Origin: CAYJFK01 sp964369475
Lineage (GTDB): Bacteria > Bacillota > Clostridia > Oscillospirales > Feifaniaceae
Assembly: GCA_964369475.1 (NCBI GenBank)
Contig: CAYJFK010000009.1
Location: 1-53,363, forward strand
Direction: 5' to 3'
DNA: 53,363 bases
Made by a program: the position numbers and the translations under genes. Positions 1 to 7,277 of the stretch are shown in pieces. The notes beneath the pieces were generated by a model that ran no database searches, was not told the origin of the DNA, and saw only the letters and a list, made by a program, of their open reading frames with translations. The stretch's first letter is position 1, and the number at the start of each line of letters is the position of its first letter.

Positions 1-60
1 GGCGAAACAATCGTACAGAACGTAACACTATTTGAGACACTATTTGGCTACTTTGGCTAA
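1..60 (+). CDS. 3' end of an unidentified protein (truncated by window edge)
   Basis: Frame 1 is open from the first base to a TAA at 58-60 and gives a 19-residue tail ending LFETLFGYFG. A clear intrinsic terminator follows about 17 bases later, which supports this being the end of a plus-strand gene. The tail is too short for me to recognise a family. Confidence 0.5.
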   Translation, partial: GETIVQNVTLFETLFGYFG

Positions 61-76
61 TATTCTTAGTGAAATT

Positions 77-112
77 AAAAAAGACTGCGAGCGCTAAGCT
101 TGCAGTCTTTTT
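77..112 (+). terminator. Intrinsic terminator
   Basis: Inverted repeat AAAAAAGACTGC / GCAGTCTTTTT with a 13-nt loop ending in a T-run. It lies just after the partial plus-strand gene. The A-rich left arm would also let it act on the minus strand. Confidence 0.8.
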
Positions 113-235
113 GTAAGTATATACAAACAACTATGCAAAGGCAGATATAAAGCCCACACTCCTTGCGATAATGCCATTTTTGAAAGTTGGCACGCCTGCG
201 CTACCGCAAACTCTACCGTAAATGCTGTACAGGGT

Positions 236-1141
236 TTATGTCTCCTCGGTAAAAACGCTCTCGATAACCTTGTTGCAAGAGGCGGGGGAGTATACCCACC
301 TATCTAAATGACCGCCCTCTATAAAGTATTCGAGCGGCAAAATGTCGCCGTCACCCTTAAAACTCTCCGAAATAACGAGCTTTATCTTCATGCGCTCGGG
401 CATTATGCTCTTTATGTATACAACCGCCACATCTCCGACCGCTACCCCGTCTTGCGACTCTGCAAGGCCTGCTAAATTTGGGGCAAGCTCTATAAATATG
501 CCGTAGCTCTCAACACCTCGAACGGTGCCAACTACCGTTTGCCCTACGCTAAAGCGTGCCGCATTTTCCTCCCACGTACCGAGGAGCTCCTTTTGGCTTA
601 GCGATATTCTTGAAGGCGACTCTCTGCCCTTTACGACGCACATGAGCTGTTGCCCCTCCTCCACCCTGTCAGATGGGTGGGAAATGCGAGAGATCGACAG
701 ATTGTCAATCGTAATGAGGGAAGGCAACCCACAGCCAATGTCGACAAATGCGCCAAAGCCTGCAAGCCTTGTAACGGTGCAGGGTATTATGTCGCCAATT
801 CTAAGTTGAGAGATATATCTCTCTATGCAGTCTTCCTGTGCCGCCCTGCGGCTTAGTAGTGGGGTATCCCCATCAAAGCCTGTCACCTTAAAGCATACCT
901 TGCGGCCGACCCTCGTTATAACGGCGACATGCTTTGTCTCGCCTGTGTCAATTCCAACAGCGCACTCTGCGTGGGGCATAAAGCCCTTGCAACAACCAAG
1001 ATCGACGGTAAGATTGCCCTCCTCGTCGCACAGTATGGCACGACCTTCAAGAAGCGCCCCTGTCTCTGCCGCTCTTTGCACTTCCTCTTTTGTGTGGCGA
1101 GATTGCCACTCCCCTTCGGGTTTAAAAACTATAACACTCAA
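236..1141 (-). CDS. S1 domain RNA-binding protein (30S ribosomal protein S1-like)
   Basis: Protein of about 300 residues with repeated OB-fold S1 modules. One begins near GALLEGRAILCDEEGNLTVDLG, one at RIGDIIPCTVTRLAGFGAFVDIG and one at FSVGQTVVGTVRGVESYGIFIEL. Clostridial relatives of this type start with a short F-x-PEG segment, matched here by VFKPEG. I prefer the TTG start at 1141, because AAAGGGGGG lies about 9 nt upstream of it. An in-frame ATG at 1168 has no ribosome site and would translate that G-run. Family members bind RNA and often modulate translation; the exact role is unknown. It lies downstream of pyrE on the same strand. Confidence 0.85.
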   Translation of the reverse strand: MSVIVFKPEGEWQSRHTKEEVQRAAETGALLEGRAILCDEEGNLTVDLGCCKGFMPHAECAVGIDTGETKHVAVITRVGRKVCFKVTGFDGDTPLLSRRAAQEDCIERYISQLRIGDIIPCTVTRLAGFGAFVDIGCGLPSLITIDNLSISRISHPSDRVEEGQQLMCVVKGRESPSRISLSQKELLGTWEENAARFSVGQTVVGTVRGVESYGIFIELAPNLAGLAESQDGVAVGDVAVVYIKSIMPERMKIKLVISESFKGDGDILPLEYFIEGGHLDRWVYSPASCNKVIESVFTEET

Positions 1142-1227
1142 ATGAAACGTCCCCCCTTTTACTCCCATATATATGAGAGCACAAGGGGGGATTAGAATTA
1201 AAGCTAAATATTATTTTAAAGCAAGCG

Positions 1228-1857
1228 CTATTTTATCCAACTTTCGTCGGAAGGGTTGTCTCTAAACTTCTTGATGCGCTCTATATCGCCTTCCTCGATG
1301 TACTTCTCGGTAACGGCGACCTCTAAAAGGGCATCTAAGTTAGAAAGAGAAATATTCTTTGCATTTGCCTCGGCAAGGCGGTCTATTCCCTTTTTCATGC
1401 CGTATGTAAAGATAGACACAATGCCAAGTACATCAGCGCCTGCCTCTCTAAGCACCTCTACAACTTCGATAACACTGCCACCCGTCGAGATTAGATCCTC
1501 CACAACAACGACCTTTTGCCCCTTTTCAACCTTGCCCTCGATTTGATTTGTTCTGCCGTGCGACTTAGCGCCCGAGCGAACGTAGCCCATAGGGAGGTCG
1601 AGAATTGTCGCCACTATCGCCGCATGAGCAATGCCTGCCGTGCTTGTGCCCATAACGACCTCGCACTCGGGGTAATGCTCTTTAATTAGATCTGCAAGCC
1701 CTTTTTCGATGTTTGTGCGAACTTTTGGATAGGAAAGTGTAAGCCTGTTATCGCAGTATATCGGGCTCTTTATGCCGCTCGCCCAAGTAAAGGGCTTTTC
1801 GGGGGATAGAAAAACCGCCGAAATGGAAAGTAGGTCCTTAGCTATAATCTTTTGCAT
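1228..1857 (-). CDS. pyrE: Orotate phosphoribosyltransferase
   Basis: 209 residues, normal for the family. It transfers phosphoribose from PRPP to orotate to give OMP in pyrimidine synthesis. The type-I PRPP-binding motif VVVVEDLISTGGS is at residues 116-128. The flexible catalytic loop RSGAKSHGRTNQIEG precedes it at about 94-108. The ATG at 1857 follows a GAGGAG ribosome site. Flanking genes (S1 protein, wecB) are not pyrimidine genes, so it is apart from the usual pyr operon; a uracil/xanthine permease lies at the far end of the window. Confidence 0.96.
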   Translation of the reverse strand: MQKIIAKDLLSISAVFLSPEKPFTWASGIKSPIYCDNRLTLSYPKVRTNIEKGLADLIKEHYPECEVVMGTSTAGIAHAAIVATILDLPMGYVRSGAKSHGRTNQIEGKVEKGQKVVVVEDLISTGGSVIEVVEVLREAGADVLGIVSIFTYGMKKGIDRLAEANAKNISLSNLDALLEVAVTEKYIEEGDIERIKKFRDNPSDESWIK

Positions 1858-1909
1858 TTTGCATCTCCTCGTTATATTATTTTGGGGGTATTCCCCTTGG
1901 TTTTATTAA

Positions 1910-3031
1910 CTAAACAAAATTGTCGGGTGGGGTATCTCTCCGGCCGAATTCGTATAAAATGGCCTCTACTATGCGGCGGCTTGCCTCGCCGTCGCCGTAG
2001 GGGTTAACTGCCTTTGCCATTTTTTCGTATGCCTCGCTATCCTCTATAAGCCTTGCCGCCTCTTTGTATATAACGCTCTCGTTCGTGCCGACAAGCTTAA
2101 CGGTGCCTGCCTCTACCGCCTCGGGGCGCTCTGTTTCGTTTCGCAAAACAAGCACAGGGCGACCGAGTGCCGGTGCTTCTTCTTGAATGCCGCCCGAGTC
2201 TGTCATAACAAAGTGACAATTTGCCATAAGGTTGTGCATTGCCTTTGTGTCGCAGGGATCTATAAGGCGAATGTTCTTAACATGGGCAAGGGTCGAAAAT
2301 ACCGTTTCACGCACGGCGGGGTTTGGGTGAACAGGGTATATAAAGCCTATATCGGGGTAGTTTATCGCAAGCCGCTTTATAGCGGTGCATATCTCGCTAA
2401 GCGGTGTGCCTATATTTTCTCTGCGGTGTGCCGTTATAACGACATAGCGAGAAAAATCCTTTGCAACTTCGGGGGTCTTTCGCTCCTTCACGGTGTAGCT
2501 AAGCGCATCTATAACGGTGTTGCCCGTTATGTACACCCCCTTTGTTATGCCCTCTCGCCTTAGGTTCTCGGCATTGCTCTTTGTCGGGGCAAAATGAAGC
2601 TTTGCAAGATGACCTACCACAACTCGGTTGCCCTCCTCGGGAAAAGGGGAGGCAAGATCGCCTGTTCTAAGCCCTGCCTCGACATGGCCTACCGCTATAC
2701 CGCTGTAAAAGGCGGCAAGAGCACCACAAGCTGTCGTTGCCGTGTCGCCATGAACCAAAACAAGGTCGGGGCGAAGCTCCTTTAAAGGGGCTTCAAGTCC
2801 TGAAATTACACGAGAAGCGACACCGCAGAGCGATTGCCGCTCCTTCATTATGTCGAGATCGAAGTTTGGCGTTATGGAAAACATGCGGTTTACATCGTCT
2901 AAAAGCTCTCTGTGCTGTGCTGTAACACAGATATGGCTCTCTATACCCTCTGTCTTAGAAAGTAAATTGCAAAGAGGGCCCATCTTTATGGCTTCCGGCC
3001 TTGTGCCGAAGATCGATAATACCTTTATCAT
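1910..3031 (-). CDS. wecB: Non-hydrolysing UDP-N-acetylglucosamine 2-epimerase
   Basis: 373 residues, full length. It interconverts UDP-GlcNAc and UDP-ManNAc for cell-wall teichoic acid or polysaccharide linkage units. Family signatures seen are IFGTRPEAIKMGPL at the N-terminus, HVEAGLRTGD...PFPEEGNR near residues 117-137, and DSGGIQEEAPALGRPVLVLR near 278-297. AAAGGGGA precedes the ATG. It starts 14 nt after the tagO/wecA-like gene upstream, so the two are probably co-transcribed and both serve envelope glycan synthesis. Also called mnaA in Bacillus. Confidence 0.95.
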   Translation of the reverse strand: MIKVLSIFGTRPEAIKMGPLCNLLSKTEGIESHICVTAQHRELLDDVNRMFSITPNFDLDIMKERQSLCGVASRVISGLEAPLKELRPDLVLVHGDTATTACGALAAFYSGIAVGHVEAGLRTGDLASPFPEEGNRVVVGHLAKLHFAPTKSNAENLRREGITKGVYITGNTVIDALSYTVKERKTPEVAKDFSRYVVITAHRRENIGTPLSEICTAIKRLAINYPDIGFIYPVHPNPAVRETVFSTLAHVKNIRLIDPCDTKAMHNLMANCHFVMTDSGGIQEEAPALGRPVLVLRNETERPEAVEAGTVKLVGTNESVIYKEAARLIEDSEAYEKMAKAVNPYGDGEASRRIVEAILYEFGRRDTPPDNFV

Positions 3032-3045
3032 GCAAATCCCCTTTC

Positions 3046-4290
3046 CTAATTATCGTAAAGAGCATCGTCCTCCGTTGTGACGGGGGGCGCCCCCGTTAGG
3101 GCGCTATCCGCTATGGGCGGCTCGTATGCCCCCGTTAGGGTTTGTTCGCTTGGCTCCTCTGTATCTTGGGTGTTTTCTTCTTGATCTATACTGCCTTGGT
3201 CTGCTTCTTCATGCCCGGCACTGTCTTGCTCAGCTGCCTTAGCGTCTTCCATGCGCTTTCTATTCTCGTCTACCATACGTGCGGCGACGAGCGATATTAC
3301 CATGGCGGCCGCTATTAAGAGAAGTGCCTTCATAATGCCGTCCGACGTTAAAAGCACCGCCGCAAGGCCGAGTATAGCCGATACGACATACATTATAGCA
3401 ACGGCCTGCTTTTGAGAAAAGCCCATGTCTATAAGCCTGTGATGCAGGTGCCCTCTGTCTGCCTGCATGGGGGAGCGGCCTGTTAATATGCGGCGAAGTA
3501 TTGCAAATGCCGTGTCGAATATAACAAGGCCGAATATTAAAAATGGCACTGCAAAGGATATAACGGCATAGAGCTTAAATAGCCCTTGGATAGACATTGT
3601 CGCCATCATATAGCCTAAAAACATAGCCCCTGTATCGCCCATGAATATCTTGGCAGGGTTTATGTTGTAGGGGATAAAGCCAATGCAAGCCCCTGCAAGG
3701 GCGGCGGCCGTAAGCGCTACGCTTATGTCGGAGACAAATATAGATATAGTCATGAGGGAAATTGTGCCGATCGAAGAAACGCCAACCGCAAGTCCATCGA
3801 GCCCATCTATAAAATTTACGGCATTTATCATGCCGACAATCCACAAAAGGGTAATGGGAATGCTCCACGGGCCGAGAATTATATATGGGTCGTCTGAAAA
3901 TATGTTAAAGTTTGTAAGCACATCTATGCGCACCCCCGAAAGCACAGGGATAAGGGCGGCTATTGTCTGCACTATAAATTTCGGCTTTGCGTTTAGTTGC
4001 ATTATATCGTCCATAATGCCGAGCACGACTATAAGGCAAGCCCCAAGCAGTACGGCACGATTGCCGTCTGTATGCTCGCCAAATAGCAGTGCCGAGAAGA
4101 TAAATCCGCAAAAAATAGCAAGACCGCCAAGGCGAGGTATTGGGGTTTTGTGCATTCGCCTTGCATCTTTCGGAATATCAATCGCCCCCACCTTTGCCGC
4201 AAGAATTTTAACGAGCGGAGTGAGGGAGAATGCCGTTATTGCCGCAACCGCAAATGCGAGAGCGAGTGTTATATAAAGTTCGGGTATCAT
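3046..4290 (-). CDS. MraY/WecA-family undecaprenyl-phosphate GlcNAc-1-phosphate transferase
   Basis: 414-residue polytopic membrane protein. It should load a GlcNAc-1-phosphate-type sugar onto undecaprenyl phosphate at the inner face of the membrane. Family motifs present are GIMDDIMQ (about 91-98), NAVNFIDGLDGLAVG (about 155-169), MGDTGAMFLGY (about 216) and the WecA/TagO signature DRGHLHHRL (about 279). About ten hydrophobic segments end near residue 345. The last 70 residues are a hydrophilic, Glu/Asp-rich cytosolic tail that the family does not need. AAGGA precedes the ATG. Pairing with wecB points to a teichoic-acid or polysaccharide linkage unit (TagO role). Confidence 0.92.
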   Translation of the reverse strand: MIPELYITLALAFAVAAITAFSLTPLVKILAAKVGAIDIPKDARRMHKTPIPRLGGLAIFCGFIFSALLFGEHTDGNRAVLLGACLIVVLGIMDDIMQLNAKPKFIVQTIAALIPVLSGVRIDVLTNFNIFSDDPYIILGPWSIPITLLWIVGMINAVNFIDGLDGLAVGVSSIGTISLMTISIFVSDISVALTAAALAGACIGFIPYNINPAKIFMGDTGAMFLGYMMATMSIQGLFKLYAVISFAVPFLIFGLVIFDTAFAILRRILTGRSPMQADRGHLHHRLIDMGFSQKQAVAIMYVVSAILGLAAVLLTSDGIMKALLLIAAAMVISLVAARMVDENRKRMEDAKAAEQDSAGHEEADQGSIDQEENTQDTEEPSEQTLTGAYEPPIADSALTGAPPVTTEDDALYDN

Positions 4291-4521
4291 TGTACGTCCT
4301 TATAATCTCGGAGCACCTGCTCCTTTTTTGCCATATCGGCTAAATGGTCTTATCTGGGGTAATAAATCCAATTTAAGTTGTTTTGCCTCCCTTGAAGCCT
4401 GCGTCTTTGACGGCCACGTTAAGGGGTGAGCAATGCTTGTCCGTATTGCCGAGTATTTCCTAAGTGTGGTGAGTTGCAAAAAAAGTACAGGCTTTAGGAC
4501 AAGCTTAGTTTATAGCTGTAA

Positions 4522-5520
4522 TCATTTAGGCATTACAAAGCCGAGCTTGTTATACATATCGTCTACCGTTTGCTGTGCAAGTGCCTGAGCTTTAAGTGCG
4601 CCGACCTTTAGAAGATCGTCCAAGTGCCCCTTGTCCATCAGTAGCTCTGTCGTGCGCTCTCTTACAGGGCGAAGTAGCTCTATTGTAGCTTCGCCGACAG
4701 CCTTTTTGAAGTCGCCGTAACCACGACCCTCAAACTCTGCCTCTATCTCTGCCATACTGCGACCTGTCGCTACCGAATATATCGTCATCAGATTGGAAAC
4801 ACCTGCACGCTCTATGTCGAACTTTACAAGCGACTCGCTGTCTGTTACTGCCTTTTTAAACTTCTTCATTATGGCATCGGGCTCGTCCATAACAAGCACA
4901 TAGGCATTTTCATTTGTATCAGACTTGCTCATCTTGGAGGTCGGCTCTTGCAAACTCATTATCTTTGCGCCGAGCTTTGGTGTAACGCACTCGGGCACTG
5001 TTAAAGTACCGGGGAAGCGTGCATTCACACGATTGGCAATGTCACGTGTCAGCTCGACATGCTGACGCTGATCCTCGCCGACAGGCACGACGTCGGACTG
5101 ATACACCAAAATGTCAGAGGCCATTAAAACGGGGTAGTCGAAAAGGCCTGCATTTATGTTGTCGGCATGTTTTCTCGATTTATCCTTAAACTGAGTCATA
5201 CGAGAGAGCTCGCCAAACATTGTAAAGCAGTTTAAGACCCAAGCAAAAACAGCATGTTGCGGCGCATGGCTCTGAATAAAGAGCACGCATTTTTCGGGCT
5301 CGAGCCCTGTCGCAAGAAGCTGAGCAAATAGCTGATAAGCCTGCTCTCTTAAATCGACAGGATCTTGCGCTACCGTTATTGCATGTTGATCGACGACACA
5401 AAAGCGGCAATCATACTCATCCTGCATCTCGGCAAAATTCTTTAGTGCGCCGATGTAGTTTCCAAGAGTTATCTTGCCGCTCGGCTGTATGCCGCTAAAG
5501 GCTATCTTTTTCTTATCCAT
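4522..5520 (-). CDS. trpS: Tryptophan--tRNA ligase
   Basis: 332-residue class I aminoacyl-tRNA synthetase charging tRNA-Trp. The HIGH-equivalent PSGKITLGNYIGA is at residues 13-25 and the KMSKS loop near 195-199. GEDQRQHVELTRDIANR is the typical TrpRS adenylate/Trp-binding stretch. ATG follows AAAGGGG. A minus-strand promoter is visible just upstream and no T-box leader was found. The 231 bases downstream (4291-4521) hold no gene that I can support. Confidence 0.97.
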   Translation of the reverse strand: MDKKKIAFSGIQPSGKITLGNYIGALKNFAEMQDEYDCRFCVVDQHAITVAQDPVDLREQAYQLFAQLLATGLEPEKCVLFIQSHAPQHAVFAWVLNCFTMFGELSRMTQFKDKSRKHADNINAGLFDYPVLMASDILVYQSDVVPVGEDQRQHVELTRDIANRVNARFPGTLTVPECVTPKLGAKIMSLQEPTSKMSKSDTNENAYVLVMDEPDAIMKKFKKAVTDSESLVKFDIERAGVSNLMTIYSVATGRSMAEIEAEFEGRGYGDFKKAVGEATIELLRPVRERTTELLMDKGHLDDLLKVGALKAQALAQQTVDDMYNKLGFVMPK

Positions 5521-5553
5521 ATTATACCCCTTTAAAAATTATTTTTTAAACCT

Positions 5554-5582
5554 ATTATAAAAACTCCAATTAAATTGCACAA
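5554..5582 (-). promoter_or_regulatory. Sigma-A-type promoter of trpS
   Basis: On the minus strand, TTGTGC (5577-5582) is separated by 17 bp from TATAAT (5554-5559), 35 bp before the trpS start. The -35 box lies at the edge of the tandem repeat array. Confidence 0.6.
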
Positions 5583-5587
5583 ATTAT

Positions 5588-6021
5588 ATTTCCTTGTAAA
5601 AAGCTATCCATGCACACATCTTACCCATTCACAAAATAACACCATAGCATCTGTGCGTGGTATATGCTCTATTCTTGCACTTGACATTCCCGTTCACGAA
5701 AAAGTGAGTGGTATAAGCTCTATCCTTGCACTTGACATTCCCGTTCAATAAAAAGTGCGTGGTGTAAGCTCTATTCTTGCACAAGTCTCACCCGTTCACG
5801 AAAAAGTGAGTGGTATAACAATTAACCATGCACAAATCTCGCCCATTCGCAAAATAACACCACAACATCTGTGCGTGGAATAAGCGCTATCCTTGCACAA
5901 GTCTCACCCGTTCACGAAAAAGTGCGTGGTGCAAGCTCTATCTTTGCACTTGACATTTCCGTTCACGAAAAAGTGCGTGGTATAAGCTTTATCCTTGCAC
6001 AAGTCTCACCCGTTCACGAAA
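5588..6021. repeat. 51-bp tandem repeat array between trpS and gpsA
   Basis: Eight direct units begin at 5588, 5653, 5704, 5755, 5806, 5871, 5922 and 5973. Six are 51 bp (the last trimmed to 49) and those starting at 5588 and 5806 are 65 bp, carrying the same 14-bp extra (AAAATAACACCA...). This gives a higher-order period of 218 bp. Each unit begins GTGCGTGG and has an imperfect dyad GTGCGTGG...AGCT...CCTTGCAC. The second half alternates between two versions, CTTGACATTCCCG and CAAGTCTCACCCG. The array ends at the gpsA stop codon. The 51-bp unit is open in a frame on both strands, but there is no start site and no long uninterrupted ORF. Confidence 0.9.
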
Positions 6022-6984
6022 TCATTCGAATTCTTCTTTGACGGAGCGGAGGAAGAGTTCGGTTAGGGCTTCTTTTGGGTCTGCGCCGCAGTGGACGATG
6101 TTGTATATGACCTTAGAGATGGGTAGCTCTACGCCGTGTTCCTCTGATAGATGAACCATCGCCTTTACGGTGTGAACACCCTCGGCAAGTTTGTCGTAGG
6201 CCTCTTTTTTTGCAAACTTTTCGCCAAACATGCGGTTTTGTGAAAATTCGGAGAATAAGGTCGCCTCGTAGTCGCCGAGATGACAAAGCCCATATGCCGA
6301 AAGCTCGTTGCCGCCCATCGCCTTAATAAGCCTTGCGACCTCTCTTGCACCTCTTGCCATAAGCGCACCCTTTAGGCTGGTGTAGCCGTAGCCGTCGAGC
6401 ATACCTGCCGCAACGCCGATGACATTCTTGGCGGCAGCACCTATCTCTGTGCCGATAAGATCGCTTCCTATATACATGCGTATGAGCTCGCTGCCGAGAG
6501 TCTCTATAACATGATCGGTCACAGCCCTGTCAGCACTGTCTACAACCATGGCACCGGGTATGCCTGCCGTGTAGCTCTGCACATGACCGGGGCCTGAGAG
6601 CACAGCGACCTTTGCCTTTGTGCCGATAGTTTCCTCCATAACGGTCGAAAGGCGTTTGCCTGTCGTCTGCTCGAGCCCCTTCATGCAAAGAAGGAATGTT
6701 TTGTTAGATATATCGTAATCATTAAAGCTACTTGCAAAGGAGCGTAGCGCTTGAGAAGATATAGATATAACAATAAAGTCCGCAAATCCAAGTGCTTCTT
6801 CTAAATCTGTTGTAAGCTTCATCTCGTCAGGCACAGTTAAAAAGTCGTTTTTCCTCGTCTTAATAAGATCATCCATGCCTACGTCGTTTGGCCTGCCCCA
6901 CAACATGACCTCGTGTCCGCACCTCGATGCATACCAAGCTTGAAACGACCCCCACCTGCCGCTCCCTAATACAGTTACACGCAT
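6022..6984 (-). CDS. gpsA: NAD(P)-dependent glycerol-3-phosphate dehydrogenase
   Basis: 320 residues. It reduces dihydroxyacetone phosphate to sn-glycerol-3-phosphate for phospholipid synthesis. The N-terminal Rossmann motif is VLGSGRWGSFQAWYAS. AVLSGPGHVQSYTAGIPGA is the substrate-domain signature (family form SGPS-A-E). KNVIGVAAGMLDGYGYTSLKGALMARG near 186-212 carries the catalytic Lys region. TAAGGAGG precedes the ATG. Its stop codon abuts the 51-bp repeat array, so its 3' UTR would carry the repeats. Confidence 0.95.
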   Translation of the reverse strand: MRVTVLGSGRWGSFQAWYASRCGHEVMLWGRPNDVGMDDLIKTRKNDFLTVPDEMKLTTDLEEALGFADFIVISISSQALRSFASSFNDYDISNKTFLLCMKGLEQTTGKRLSTVMEETIGTKAKVAVLSGPGHVQSYTAGIPGAMVVDSADRAVTDHVIETLGSELIRMYIGSDLIGTEIGAAAKNVIGVAAGMLDGYGYTSLKGALMARGAREVARLIKAMGGNELSAYGLCHLGDYEATLFSEFSQNRMFGEKFAKKEAYDKLAEGVHTVKAMVHLSEEHGVELPISKVIYNIVHCGADPKEALTELFLRSVKEEFE

Positions 6985-7183
6985 AAAAGTCCTCCTTATT
7001 ATATGAATGTAAATTTTTTCTACTGATTAGTATAACACATCTTTTAAAAAAAGAACAGATAAAATTAAAAATGAGGCAGGTAGCCTTTGCGATAATTTAT
7101 ATGTTGTGGGAAGTAGAACATGTACTATTTGCACAAAGAAATGATACATTTTTGTCTTATCTCATAAATTTCACAAAATTGTA

Positions 7184-7212
7184 TTGACAGCAAGATTTGT
7201 ATGTGTTATAAA
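7184..7212 (+). promoter_or_regulatory. Promoter of the flavoprotein reductase gene
   Basis: TTGACA (7184-7189), a 17-bp spacer, then TATAAA (7207-7212), about 65 bp before the start codon. The dyad operator lies over the expected transcription start. Confidence 0.75.
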
Positions 7213-7225
7213 TGTGACATAGTAT

Positions 7226-7253
7226 TTAGAACAAGTTCTAATGTTTGTTCTAA
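7226..7253 (+). promoter_or_regulatory. Probable repressor operator (dyad plus extra half-site)
   Basis: Perfect 7-bp arms TTAGAAC / GTTCTAA around AA at 7226-7241, then another GTTCTAA half-site at 7247-7253. It is centred about 20 bp after the -10 box, a position where a bound repressor would block transcription. A TetR-family gene lies 3 kb downstream, but the dyad in front of that gene differs (ATAACAT/ATGTTAT), so the partner is unproven. Confidence 0.6.
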
Positions 7254-7277
7254 TAAAATTAAGTGAGGAGAAAAAAC

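Noticed and set aside
5521..5600. T-box leader of trpS
   Set aside because: The leader is too short after the promoter and shows no T-box core sequence or antiterminator.
5588..6021. CRISPR array
   Set aside because: The units are directly adjacent 51-mers with no unique spacers, and no cas genes are present.
5653..6021. Repetitive peptide gene in the 51-bp array
   Set aside because: The 51-bp unit is open in frame on both strands, but stops break it in the diverged units and there is no start signal.
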